Assembly (NCBI GenBank): GCA_002381865.1
Contig: DFYO01000059.1
Span: 1-39,189, forward strand
Reading direction: 5' to 3'
Origin: Clostridiales bacterium UBA4080
GTDB lineage: Bacteria; Bacillota; Clostridia; Lachnospirales; Vallitaleaceae
Length of the DNA: 39,189 nt
Shown here piece after piece: positions 26,616 to 35,568 of this stretch. The notes beneath the pieces were generated by a model. That model had not been told where the DNA came from and did no database searches. It was given only the letters and a program-made list of their open reading frames with translations. The position numbers were made by a program, and so were the translations under genes. Within the stretch, counting starts at the first letter, position 1; every line of letters starts with the position of its first letter.

Positions 26616-27992
26616 CTAGTTTTTTACTATTTCTTGCATTTCTCTTAAAATACTGTCAATCTCTGCTGAATATTTATCAACCTCTCTAAGTGCGTCCTCC
26701 GCTGCTCTTATATCTCCGCCATTGTATGCATCAACTGCTGTAACTGCATAGCTATGAAGATTTTTTCTAGGCATTTCCATTCTGCTAATATAAGAGTTGA
26801 ATTTAGGCTCGGATTTTCCAAATCTCTGAATCCATCTTCCCAGCCTGCTTTGATTTGGATCTGCAACTAGCGCACTTTCTACCTGTGTATTGCCAAGTAT
26901 CATGTTATATACTCTCCATCTCCAATTTAAGCTATCTGTTATAACCAGATCAAGAGAATCATATAAATCAATATTCTTAGCCTTTGTTATTATTGTCTTT
27001 CTTATATCATCAATTTCTAGTGATATTTCATAGAAACCTTTTCCTGTTCTTATGCTATCTTGATGAAGAACCTTTGTTTTTTCATTAACAATCTGAACTG
27101 AAGACGAAACCTCTTGAGATAAAGCCATCTGCTGTTCAATACTCTCATTGATTTTTTGCATATTGTTTTCAATCTGATCTGTTGACATATCAACCTCATT
27201 AATTGCATCCAACACTTCGTCCAAGTCGCTTTTTCCCTTGTTAAAGGATTCGCTCGCCTTTCCAATCGCTCTAACTGAATTTTGCATCTGGCTTCTAAGC
27301 TGATTTACGCTGTCTTGAATAAAATTAACTGATTCCTTTGTGTGCTCTGCAAGGTTTTTAATCTCATTAGCTACTACAGCAAAACCTTTTCCGCTTTCTC
27401 CTGCTCTCGCCGCCTCTATAGACGCATTTAAAGCTAATAGATTTGTCTGTGCTGCAACAGACATAATAATATTAACCATATCATCTATTTTTTCGGTTTG
27501 CTTGTTAACCTCAAGAATTTGTTCCTTTGCTCTTTCAGTTTCCATAAAGCTCTGTTCTATTGAGCCAATTGTATTTCCCATAAGCTCTTTGCTCTTTACT
27601 GCCTTTAGGTTAGATTCATGTGCTGATTTCAAGGAATTTTTAACAAACTCAGCTATGCCTTCAATATTTGTTGCCATTTCTTCACTGGTTTTGGCAATTG
27701 TTTCGACCATATTTGCTTGCTGATCTGCTTCCTTTATCATATCCTTAACAAAGTCCATTCTCATTAATACCTGAAGAAGCTTGTTAATATCTCTAATCAA
27801 TGGATTGTGGGCCTCACAATTTGCACATAACAATTTGTTAATCTTTTCTGCATCATCCCCATCAAGATATGGATACTTGCCATTTAACTGAAGCTCTTTA
27901 CCCTCTTTTTTTATTTGCACTAAATCTTCAAATAACGGGGTTAAATCTGTCTTTTCTTGGCTCTTGTTGTTTTTTGCTTTAAAATTTATCAA
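26616..27992 (-). CDS. Soluble methyl-accepting chemotaxis transducer with degenerate CZB domain
   Basis: A 458-residue cytoplasmic chemoreceptor without membrane segments. The N-terminal 80 residues contain CANCEAHNP, a possible metal or redox site. The signalling hairpin has the conserved tip VAAQTNLLALNASIEAARAG (about 175-195) and GFAVVANEIKNLAEHT. The C-terminal 110 residues follow the zinc-binding CZB pattern, but three of its four ligands appear replaced: Ser for the first His (ITDSLNW), Ser for Cys (SRLGRW for CRLGKW) and Arg for the third ligand (PRKNLH for PHRxLH). Only the last His remains. Translation starts at a TTG with AGGAGGG six bases upstream. It follows the broken acyltransferase gene by 40 bases. 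It should signal to CheA through CheW; the stimulus is unknown. Confidence 0.87.
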   Translation of the reverse strand: MINFKAKNNKSQEKTDLTPLFEDLVQIKKEGKELQLNGKYPYLDGDDAEKINKLLCANCEAHNPLIRDINKLLQVLMRMDFVKDMIKEADQQANMVETIAKTSEEMATNIEGIAEFVKNSLKSAHESNLKAVKSKELMGNTIGSIEQSFMETERAKEQILEVNKQTEKIDDMVNIIMSVAAQTNLLALNASIEAARAGESGKGFAVVANEIKNLAEHTKESVNFIQDSVNQLRSQMQNSVRAIGKASESFNKGKSDLDEVLDAINEVDMSTDQIENNMQKINESIEQQMALSQEVSSSVQIVNEKTKVLHQDSIRTGKGFYEISLEIDDIRKTIITKAKNIDLYDSLDLVITDSLNWRWRVYNMILGNTQVESALVADPNQSRLGRWIQRFGKSEPKFNSYISRMEMPRKNLHSYAVTAVDAYNGGDIRAAEDALREVDKYSAEIDSILREMQEIVKN

Positions 27993-28032
27993 ATCTGTCC
28001 CTCCTAAATGATAATATATCTTGATTATAGTA

Positions 28033-29360
28033 TTAATAACTCTGATTTACAAGATTTAAGTTGTCTTCAAGCTCAATATTGCTCTCAATTTTAATACTTA
28101 CCTCTGATTTTCTTAGTTTTCTGAAAAATATTTTTTCAATTTCTGTGTTGTCAACTGTAGCACCAAAGCAAATTGCCATCTTGTCTTTATATGTTGCTAT
28201 AGTTGCTTTAATTTTATTTTCTACGCTAGGCGGAGGATAGACTTCAACCTTTGATACATATTCTTCTATTTCCTGCGGCAATCTGATAACTCCAAGATTA
28301 GACACACTGCTTGTATAGCCCCTTTCTCCAAATCTGCTAAATACTATTGGCATAATAAGGTTTTTTATCCAAAGCGGCAATAGCCTTACATAGAGTTTTT
28401 TTCATTTTTAACATTTCTCGCAATATAGCGGCTAATGTTCTTATTATTAATTGACATAGTCATATATGCTTTTAAATACTTTATTATTTCTTCAAGACTG
28501 TACTCGCCAAGCCTTAAATCAATTTCTGGCGTAATTGAAATAAAAAAGTTTTTCCTTGTCCTAGAAGGAAATAGCTGTCTTAAGTCTACGGGCAGATTTA
28601 TTACAATTCTACCTGTCATTTTTTTCTTTTTCTTTTCTGGCAGCTTATTGATATATTCTTGAATTGAATCCATGTAGAGTGCAGTAATATATTGTGTTAC
28701 AGTGCATTCATTTTTCTTTGCAAGCTTTTTTATTTTATCAGCAGATACCGTCCCTGAAATAAGAATATATTTTCCTTTTTTTGTCAGCGGAAAAGGGAAA
28801 TGCACTGCCTTTCCTTTTAATTTTGGAATTGGCGCCTTAGGATTATAATACCTGTTAAAGGCATCCTCACATTCCTCTTTTTCAACCTTTGAAGAAGTTA
28901 TCAGTATATCCTTTGTATCCTTTATTTCAAGGTTTTTTTGCAGAGAAAAATATTCCACAAGAAGAGTTTTCATAAAGGAAATAACTCCGAATCCATCTGT
29001 AATGCTATGACTGAACTCAATATTTATATATTTTTTATAGTACAATATTCTAAAGGGAAAGGTTTCCTTTTTTTTGTATTTCATGAACATGCTCGGATAA
29101 TAGGTTTCTTTTTCAATATGGGGCATTTTATCTGTATATTCAAAATAATACCAAAACAGCCCCTTGTGAAGATTTACTTTAAAGTATGGGAATCTTTCTA
29201 TTGTGCTATCTAAGGCTTTTTGAAGCACCTTTGGCTCAACCTCCTCAAAAAGCTCAACCGTAGTGCGAAATACTGTTGTCATTCTGGTTGATACAATAGA
29301 GGGATAAAGTTTTCCAGCGTTATCTAATTTATACCAATAATTCTTTTCATTGCTTTTCAT
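28033..29360 (-). pseudogene. Condensation/alcohol acetyltransferase-superfamily protein, interrupted by a frameshift
   Basis: Two reading frames, 28386-29360 (324 residues) and 28033-28380 (115 residues), are parts of one protein of about 440 residues of the CoA-dependent acyltransferase/condensation superfamily. The first part holds the active-site motif HSITDG (His118-Gly123). The second begins at PLWIKN and has SVSNLGVIRLP and ICFGATVDN, the normal C-terminal half-domain. At about 28395-28401 an A7 run (coding strand) puts the frame into TCT ATG TAA. One more A would read on as KKLYVRLLPLWIKN without a stop. The second frame has only a TTG and no ribosome site. It may be a recent mutation, a sequencing error or a slippage switch. 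It heads the transcript with the chemotaxis and zinc-ribbon genes. The start at 29360 has AGAGGTGGGAG upstream. Confidence 0.82.
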
Positions 29361-29567
29361 TCTCCCACCTCTACTTTCCAGTGTTAACTCGAAAACTAAT
29401 TTTTATTATTATAATTATATCATCTATCTTAGCCCTCAACTAGCCTCCAGCTAAAGGTAATGAATTTCTGCTCCACAAATATCTATTAAGGTTATTTTTT
29501 GATCTTAGGTATTTATTATTTTTAGTATGTTTGAAAGTGCATTTTAATGGTTTCTTAACTAGTTGCA

Positions 29568-29576
29568 TGCTATACT
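29568..29576 (+). promoter_or_regulatory. Extended -10 promoter of the alpha/beta hydrolase gene
   Basis: TGCTATACT gives a -10 of TATACT (29571-29576) preceded by TG plus one base; the -35 region is poor. Transcription would start near 29583, about 45 bases before the hydrolase ATG. The rest of the divergent interval (29361-29628) is AT-rich and shows no other clear element. Confidence 0.45.
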
Positions 29577-29628
29577 ATTATAGATATATTTTTGATTTTA
29601 TTACATTTATTTTTGAAAGGGAGCCTTT

Positions 29629-30294
29629 ATGCCAAGCCTTAATAATGAGCACGTTATTTTAATACATGGCTTTCACCGAACCTATAAGGATATGACACCT
29701 CTACGCAATCATTTGCTTGAAATGGGCTATAAGGTGTCCCGAATTAATCTGCCCTTAACCTTTTCAACAATCGAAGATGCAACTCAGATTTTAATTGATA
29801 TATTAAACAAAAAAATCCCAAGACTTGAGCCTGGGAAAAAATTTTTTATGATTGGTCATAGTACTGGTGGTTTAATAATCAGACATTTGCTTACAAAGGA
29901 TGATTATATTAACTATGTAAAAAGATGCGTTTTAATTGCCACACCTAACAAGGGCTACAAAATTGCTGATTATGCTGATCAACTATCAAAAAAATATATT
30001 ACCCTCTATAAAACCATGCAATCTCTTAAAACCGATTCCGTAAGCCAGCTTGCTTTAATTGGAGCTGAGGCAGAAATCGGAGCCATTGCAGGAACAAAAT
30101 CATCCCCCTTGATTTCTCCTATCTTAGGCGGTATTAATGACGGGCGATTAGAGGTAAATGCCGTATATTATGATGAATTAACGGATTTTATTACTGTACC
30201 ATATAGTCACACCAAAATACACAAGCAGACAGATACTGCCTTTCTTATAGATAATTTTTTGCAATATGGTGCTTTCTTACCCTTAAAGCATTAA
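29629..30294 (+). CDS. Alpha/beta hydrolase (lipase/esterase-like)
   Basis: A 221-residue alpha/beta-fold hydrolase with no signal peptide, so probably cytoplasmic. It has the oxyanion-side motif LIHGF near residue 12, nucleophile elbow GHSTGG with Ser78, ATPNKG after the next strand (a pattern of class 2 lipases and PGAP1/DUF676-like enzymes), acid candidate Asp171 in GINDGRLEV and base candidate His194 in VPYSHTKIH. The substrate is unknown; an acyl ester is likely. It lies divergently next to the acyltransferase-like gene, which suggests ester making and breaking in one locus. The start has GGGAG eight bases upstream. It converges on accA with 28 bases between stops and no clear terminator. 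Confidence 0.82.
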   Translation: MPSLNNEHVILIHGFHRTYKDMTPLRNHLLEMGYKVSRINLPLTFSTIEDATQILIDILNKKIPRLEPGKKFFMIGHSTGGLIIRHLLTKDDYINYVKRCVLIATPNKGYKIADYADQLSKKYITLYKTMQSLKTDSVSQLALIGAEAEIGAIAGTKSSPLISPILGGINDGRLEVNAVYYDELTDFITVPYSHTKIHKQTDTAFLIDNFLQYGAFLPLKH

Positions 30295-30322
30295 TAAATA
30301 TTTATGAAAAACGAATTACTGC

Positions 30323-31102
30323 TTAAAACTTTCTAAATCTTTCATATCTGCTTTCAAGAAGCTCTGATATTTCTTTTTCCTTTAACTTCTTTAGCTGAGC
30401 AATCAATTCCTTCTTAATATTCCCTGCTATTTCCTCAAAGCTTTCGTGAGCTCCATCAAGCGGTTCATTTATTATTTTGTCAATTACATTTAATTGAAGT
30501 AAGTCTGAAGCTGTCAGCTTCATTTCATCTGCAATCTCTGCAGCTCTGCTGCTATCTTTATAAAGAATGCTTGCATAGCCCTCAGGTGATAAAATAGAAT
30601 AAATTGCATTTTCAAGCATCCACACCTCATCAGCAACCGCTAGCGCAAGTGCTCCTCCGCTTCCACCTTCTCCAATGATAATAGAAATAATCGGAACCTT
30701 CAGCTTAGACATTTCTAAAAGATTTTTCGCTATCGCTTCTCCCTGTCCTCTTTCCTCTGCTCCAATTCCAGGATAAGCTCCTGGTGTATCCACAAGACAG
30801 ATTACTGGTCTGTTGAATTTTTCTGCCTGCTTCATTAATCTAAGGGATTTTCTATAGCCTTCAGGATTAGGCATTGCAAAATTTCTTTTAAGCTTATCTT
30901 TGGTATTTTTACCTTTTTCCTGTGCAATAATTGTAACATTAAGCTCTCCAAGTCGGCCAATTCCTCCAATAATTGCACTATCATCTTCATAAAGCCTATC
31001 TCCATGAAGCTCAATAAACTCTTCAAAAATATTATTAATATAGTCTATACTTGTAGGTCTGTCCATGCGTCTTGCTTTTTGGACTCTTTCCCATGCATTC
31101 AT
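30323..31102 (-). CDS. accA: Acetyl-CoA carboxylase carboxyltransferase, alpha subunit
   Basis: With AccD it transfers the carboxyl group from carboxybiotin to acetyl-CoA, giving malonyl-CoA for fatty-acid synthesis. The 259-residue chain is the short Firmicutes form (about 255 in streptococci, about 319 in E. coli). It shows RMDRPTSIDYI near the N-terminus, LVDTPGAYPGIGAEERGQ (about 106-123) and IIGEGGSGGALALAVADEVW in the crotonase-type active-site core. AGGAGG precedes the ATG. It is the last gene of the fab/acc operon, 51 bases after accD. No terminator follows before the convergent hydrolase gene. Confidence 0.96.
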   Translation of the reverse strand: MNAWERVQKARRMDRPTSIDYINNIFEEFIELHGDRLYEDDSAIIGGIGRLGELNVTIIAQEKGKNTKDKLKRNFAMPNPEGYRKSLRLMKQAEKFNRPVICLVDTPGAYPGIGAEERGQGEAIAKNLLEMSKLKVPIISIIIGEGGSGGALALAVADEVWMLENAIYSILSPEGYASILYKDSSRAAEIADEMKLTASDLLQLNVIDKIINEPLDGAHESFEEIAGNIKKELIAQLKKLKEKEISELLESRYERFRKF

Positions 31103-31153
31103 AATCTGCCTCCTAATACCGCAATCATTTTACATTTCAAAATATCAGCAACC

Positions 31154-31993
31154 TTATTTGTGTAGCATGATAATCTTATACAAAGTGTCCTTAAGTTGTT
31201 TTCTTTCAACAATTTTATCAACAAAGCCATGCTCTAAAAGAAATTCTGCTCTTTGAAAACCCTCTGGCAAATCCTGCTTTATTGTCTGCTTAATTACTCT
31301 AGGCCCTGCAAAGCCTATAAGGCTTCCTGGTTCCGCAAGAATAATATCACCAAGCATTGCAAAGCTGGCTGTTACTCCTCCCGTTGTAGGGTCTGTTAGA
31401 ACGGAGATATATAAGCCTCCGCTTTCGCTGAATTTTCCAAGTGCTGCTGAGGTTTTTGCCATTTGCATTAAAGAAATAATTCCCTCTTGCATTCTAGCTC
31501 CTCCTGAAGCTGTAAATATTATTAGTGGCATTTTATCATTTGTAGCCTGTTCGGTCAAACAAGTAATTTTTTCTCCAACAGCTGCGCCCATGCTGCCCAT
31601 TAAAAATCTGCTATCCATTACTGCAATAGCAACTGCCTCGTTATTAATTCTACCCGTTCCCGTTACCACTCCCTCTGAAATACCGGTGCTTTTTTGCAAG
31701 CTTTCAATCTTCTTCTCATAACCTTGAAAACCCAAAATATTTTTTGTTGCTACGTTAGTGTTTGTTTCTTCAAAGGAATCTGTATCAAGAACCAGCTCCA
31801 GTCTGCTTGAAGCATCAAGTCTGAAATGCTGCTGACATTTTACACAGATTCTGTTATTGCTATTAAAATCATCCTTGTATATTATCTCGCCGCAAAATTC
31901 ACACTTAACCCACATGCCATCTGGAATCTGAGGTTCAATGATCTGTCTGTTTGGAATTTTTACATATTGTGTTTTTTTAAATAAATTGGCCAT
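31154..31993 (-). CDS. accD: Acetyl-CoA carboxylase carboxyltransferase, beta subunit
   Basis: Partner of AccA in the carboxyltransferase. The N-terminal zinc ribbon has Cys31, Cys34, Cys50 and Cys53 (CEFC and CVKC). The catalytic crotonase-like core has GSMGAAVGEKI, FTASGGARMQEG and LTDPTTGGVTASFAMLGD. At 279 residues the length is normal. The start lies two bases after the accC stop, and its weak ribosome site sits inside the end of accC, so the two are translationally coupled. Confidence 0.96.
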   Translation of the reverse strand: MANLFKKTQYVKIPNRQIIEPQIPDGMWVKCEFCGEIIYKDDFNSNNRICVKCQQHFRLDASSRLELVLDTDSFEETNTNVATKNILGFQGYEKKIESLQKSTGISEGVVTGTGRINNEAVAIAVMDSRFLMGSMGAAVGEKITCLTEQATNDKMPLIIFTASGGARMQEGIISLMQMAKTSAALGKFSESGGLYISVLTDPTTGGVTASFAMLGDIILAEPGSLIGFAGPRVIKQTIKQDLPEGFQRAEFLLEHGFVDKIVERKQLKDTLYKIIMLHK

Positions 31994-31995
31994 TA

Positions 31996-33345
31996 TTATT
32001 CATCGCCCTTTAACCAGTTTTCAATAAATCCTGTATTATATAAGCCGCTTAAAAACTCTGGAGTTTTTAAAATATCAAATTGAAAATCAATATTTGTATC
32101 AATGCCTTGAATGATGCATTCACCAAGAGCACTGTTCATTTTGGCTATTGCCTCTTCCCTATCTTTGCCATGAACTATAAGCTTTGCAATCATGGAATCA
32201 TAATAGGGTGAAATTTCATATCCATAATACACTGCTGTATCAATTCGAATTCCCTTTCCTCCCGGCAAAAACAAGTTTGTGATTTTACCCGGTGAGGGTC
32301 TAAAGCCCTTATACGAATTTTCTGCATTAATTCTGCATTCAATTGAATGTCCTTTTATCTCAATATCTTTCTGTTTTAGGTTAAGCGGCATCCCTGCTGC
32401 GGATTCAATCTGTTTTTTTATCAAATCAATTCCTGTTACCATCTCAGTAATCGGATGTTCAACCTGAATACGGGTATTCATTTCCATAAAATAAAATTCC
32501 CCATTTTCAGCTAACAGAAATTCAATTGTACCTGCGCTATTATAATCTATTGCTTTTGCTGCTTTTACCGCAACCTTACCCATTTTTTCTCGTAATTCCG
32601 CATTAATAATACTAGCCGGAGCTTCTTCAATAAGCTTTTGGTGTCTTCTTTGGATAGAGCAATCTCTTTCTCCTAAATGAACAATATTTCCCTGCTTGTC
32701 TCCAATAATCTGAAGCTCTATGTGCTTAGGGTTTACAATATACTTTTCCATATACATAGCATCATCATTAAAGGCTGCCTTTGCTTCCTTTTGTGCCATT
32801 GAAAGACTTGTTTCTAGCTCGGACTCAGTATGAGCAATTCTCATGCCTTTGCCTCCGCCGCCTGAGGATGCTTTTACAATAACTGGATATCCAATATGCT
32901 TTGCAAGCTTTTTAGCCTCTTTGTAGTCTCGAATCACACCATCAGAGCCTGGAACAACAGGTACCCCTGCCTTTACCATGGTTTCTCTCGCCTTAGATTT
33001 ATTTCCCATAGCCTCAATCATTTCAGATGTTGGCCCAATAAAGGTTATATTGCTTTCTTCACATATTTTAGCAAATCTTGGATTCTCAGATAAAAAGCCA
33101 AAGCCTGGATGAATTGCCTCTGCCTTAGTGGCAATTGTTGCACTCAGAATTCTTCTCATATCCAAATAGCTTTCATTTGCCTTTGCCGGACCGATACATA
33201 CCGCTTGGTCTGCAAGCTGTGTGTGAAGTGCATCCTTATCTGCCTCAGAGTATACCGCAACCGTTTCTATTCCTAGCTCTCTGCAAGCTCTTATTATTCT
33301 TACAGCAATTTCTCCTCTGTTAGCTATCAGTATTTTACTAAACAT
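31996..33345 (-). CDS. accC: Biotin carboxylase subunit of acetyl-CoA carboxylase
   Basis: Carboxylates biotin on AccB using ATP and bicarbonate. The 449-residue ATP-grasp enzyme has the N-terminal FSKILIANRGEIAVRIIRAC, the glycine-rich ATP loop SSGGGGKGMR (about 160), the lid and metal-ligand region EFLLAENGEFYFMEMNTRIQ with the conserved NTRIQVEHP, and a normal C-terminal domain. AGGAG lies just before the ATG. It begins nine bases after the fabZ stop and is coupled to accD downstream. Confidence 0.97.
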   Translation of the reverse strand: MFSKILIANRGEIAVRIIRACRELGIETVAVYSEADKDALHTQLADQAVCIGPAKANESYLDMRRILSATIATKAEAIHPGFGFLSENPRFAKICEESNITFIGPTSEMIEAMGNKSKARETMVKAGVPVVPGSDGVIRDYKEAKKLAKHIGYPVIVKASSGGGGKGMRIAHTESELETSLSMAQKEAKAAFNDDAMYMEKYIVNPKHIELQIIGDKQGNIVHLGERDCSIQRRHQKLIEEAPASIINAELREKMGKVAVKAAKAIDYNSAGTIEFLLAENGEFYFMEMNTRIQVEHPITEMVTGIDLIKKQIESAAGMPLNLKQKDIEIKGHSIECRINAENSYKGFRPSPGKITNLFLPGGKGIRIDTAVYYGYEISPYYDSMIAKLIVHGKDREEAIAKMNSALGECIIQGIDTNIDFQFDILKTPEFLSGLYNTGFIENWLKGDE

Positions 33346-33354
33346 ATTAATCTC

Positions 33355-33780
33355 CTATTCTCCAACTACAAAGGTCAGTTCACAATCTGTAACAATCTTT
33401 CCGTCAACCTTTGCAACTGCTTTTCCTACTCCAACCGGACCTCTTCTGTTTATAATTTCTACCTCTAATCTAAGAACATCTCCAGGAACAACCTTGTTTC
33501 TGAATCTAGCATTTTTTATGCCTCCAAAGTATGCAATTTTACCCTTTAATTCTTCAATTGATAAAATTGCTACCGCACCCGTTTGTGCTAAAGCTTCAAC
33601 AATTAATACCCCCGGCATAACAGGCTCCTGTGGAAAATGTCCTGCAAAAAAATACTCGTTATAGGTAACATTTTTATAAGCTACTGCTTTTTCTCCAGGT
33701 ACAAGCTCTTCCACCTTGTCAATTAACAAAAACGGTGCTCTATGGGGTAATATTTCTTTGATTTGGTTTATATTTAACAT
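33355..33780 (-). CDS. fabZ: 3-hydroxyacyl-[acyl-carrier-protein] dehydratase FabZ
   Basis: Dehydrates 3-hydroxyacyl-ACP to trans-2-enoyl-ACP. The 141-residue hot-dog-fold protein has LPHRAPFLLID at the N-terminus and the catalytic pair His48 (FAGHFP) and Glu62 (PGVLIVEALAQTGA). The length is standard. GGAGGGATATT precedes the ATG. It sits between accB and accC as in streptococcal clusters. Where no separate isomerase is present in such clusters, unsaturated chains must be made by another enzyme; no fabM or fabA is in the window. Confidence 0.96.
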   Translation of the reverse strand: MLNINQIKEILPHRAPFLLIDKVEELVPGEKAVAYKNVTYNEYFFAGHFPQEPVMPGVLIVEALAQTGAVAILSIEELKGKIAYFGGIKNARFRNKVVPGDVLRLEVEIINRRGPVGVGKAVAKVDGKIVTDCELTFVVGE

Positions 33781-33816
33781 AATATCCCTCCTGCAATCTC
33801 TTACGGATTGGTTGGT

Positions 33817-34308
33817 TTAATCTGCCTTGATTTTAAATAATGGCTGATTATATTCAACTACAGCCTCATTATCCACAAGTATTTCAATGATTGTGCCACT
33901 GCATTCTGCTTCTATTTCGTTCATAAGCTTCATTGCTTCAATAATACAAAGTGTATCACCCTTCTTAACCTTATCTCCGACCTTTATAAACGCTTCTGCT
34001 TCAGGCGATGGTGATTCATAAAAGGTTCCTACCATTGGTGATTTTAAAATTTCACAATTGGCTTCCTCTTCCTTGTTATTTGTCACAGCATTTTCTGCCG
34101 GCTTAAAGGCTGCTGGTATCTCTGTTTGAATGCTCTTGCCTTGACTTACCTCTGCTGTTTCTTTTTCTGGTCTTGCATATTCAGCACTTTCTCTAACCGG
34201 TACTGTTTTTGAAAGCAAAATCTGGCTTCCTTCATGCCTAATATCTATATATCCGTATTCTGTTCCTTTTAATTGTTCTATTAATTCTTTGATTTCTCTT
34301 GTTTCCAT
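33817..34308 (-). CDS. accB: Biotin carboxyl carrier protein of acetyl-CoA carboxylase
   Basis: Carries the biotin that shuttles CO2 between AccC and AccD/AccA. The 163-residue protein has an N-terminal helical region, a flexible linker rich in Glu, Ala and Pro (about 40-85), and a C-terminal biotinyl domain with PMVGTFYESPSPEA and the biotin acceptor Lys127 in EAMKLMNEIEAE. It lies nine bases after fabF and 36 bases before fabZ. A ribosome site AGAGGTG lies upstream of the ATG. Confidence 0.96.
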   Translation of the reverse strand: METREIKELIEQLKGTEYGYIDIRHEGSQILLSKTVPVRESAEYARPEKETAEVSQGKSIQTEIPAAFKPAENAVTNNKEEEANCEILKSPMVGTFYESPSPEAEAFIKVGDKVKKGDTLCIIEAMKLMNEIEAECSGTIIEILVDNEAVVEYNQPLFKIKAD

Positions 34309-34317
34309 AATGCACCT

Positions 34318-35556
34318 CTATGCCTTATATTTTTTAAAGAGTAATGTTGCATTGTGTCCGCCAAATCCGAGGGAGTTTGTTAAAGCATAATTAACCTCTG
34401 CTTTTCTGCCTTTGATTGGTACATAATCCAAATCACATTCTTCATCAGGTGTTTCTAGGTTCGCTGTTGGATGTATAAAGTCTTCTTGAATTGATTTAAC
34501 ACATGCAATAGCTTCAACTGCGCCTGCTGCTCCCAGCAAATGCCCGGTCATTGATTTTGTTGAGCTAATAGGTATATTATATGCCTTTTCGCCAAATACC
34601 TTTTTTATTGCCAGTGTTTCAAACTTATCATTGTATTCTGTACTCGTACCATGTGCATTTATATATGAAATGTCTTCTTTACTTGCACCTGCATCTTCAA
34701 TTGCTCTAATCATACATCTTGCTGCTCCCTCTCCATCGGGTGCAGGTGATGTAATGTGGTAAGCATCACAGGTTGAGCCATAGCCTGAAAGCTCTGCTAA
34801 TATATTGGCTCCTCTTTTAAGTGCATGCTCAAGCTCTTCTAGGACTAATATTCCTGCTCCCTCTCCCATAACAAAGCCATCTCTGTTTTTATCAAAGGGT
34901 CTTGATGCTTTTGACGGATCCGGGTTTGTGCTAAGGGCAGTTAATGCAGTAAAGCCTGCCACTCCAAGAGGGCAAATGTTAGCCTCTGTACCGCCTGCAA
35001 GCATAATATCCTCAGTACCATATTGAATTGCTCTAAAGGCATCTCCTACTGCATTAGTACCACTTGCACAAGCAGTAACAACACAGGTACAGGTTCCTTT
35101 TAAGCCAAACCTTATTGCAACATTTCCTGCTGCCATATTGGATATTATTCTTGGAATAAACATTGGTGAAACCCTGCTTGGTCCTTTTTCTAAAAGCTTT
35201 TGTTCTTCTTGTTCAATAGTTTCTAAGCTACCTATCCCTGAGCTTACTATAGCTCCAAATCTATCTAGATTTTCATTTTCTAAGTCTATCCCAGACATTT
35301 CAACTGCCTGTGCTGCTGCTGCAACTGCAAACTGTGAAAATCTATCCATTCTTTTTGCTACTTTTTTGTCTATATATTTAGATACATCAAATTCCTTTAC
35401 AACTCCTGCTACCTTTGAGTCATATTCAGTTATATCAAAGCTGGTAATTGTAGATATCCCGTTTTTACCCTCTTTTAGATTGTTCCAAAATTCATCTGCT
35501 GTATTTCCTAGCGGTGATATAACACCTATTCCAGTAACTACTACTCTTCTTTTCAT
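34318..35556 (-). CDS. fabF: 3-oxoacyl-[acyl-carrier-protein] synthase II (FabF)
   Basis: Elongating condensing enzyme that joins malonyl-ACP to acyl-ACP. The 412-residue thiolase-fold protein has the full catalytic set: Cys163 in VTACASGTNAVGD, a His in NAHGTSTEYND (about 303), and Lys/His around TKSMTGHLLGAAGAVEA (about 333-349). GGAGG precedes the ATG by five bases. It begins 12 bases after the fabG stop. No FabB-type second enzyme is in the cluster, as in most Firmicutes. Confidence 0.97.
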   Translation of the reverse strand: MKRRVVVTGIGVISPLGNTADEFWNNLKEGKNGISTITSFDITEYDSKVAGVVKEFDVSKYIDKKVAKRMDRFSQFAVAAAAQAVEMSGIDLENENLDRFGAIVSSGIGSLETIEQEEQKLLEKGPSRVSPMFIPRIISNMAAGNVAIRFGLKGTCTCVVTACASGTNAVGDAFRAIQYGTEDIMLAGGTEANICPLGVAGFTALTALSTNPDPSKASRPFDKNRDGFVMGEGAGILVLEELEHALKRGANILAELSGYGSTCDAYHITSPAPDGEGAARCMIRAIEDAGASKEDISYINAHGTSTEYNDKFETLAIKKVFGEKAYNIPISSTKSMTGHLLGAAGAVEAIACVKSIQEDFIHPTANLETPDEECDLDYVPIKGRKAEVNYALTNSLGFGGHNATLLFKKYKA

Positions 35557-35568
35557 AAAATCCTCCGT

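Noticed and set aside
28033..28380. The 115-residue frame as an independent small gene
   Set aside because: It starts at TTG without a ribosome site and continues the acyltransferase sequence in a shifted frame.
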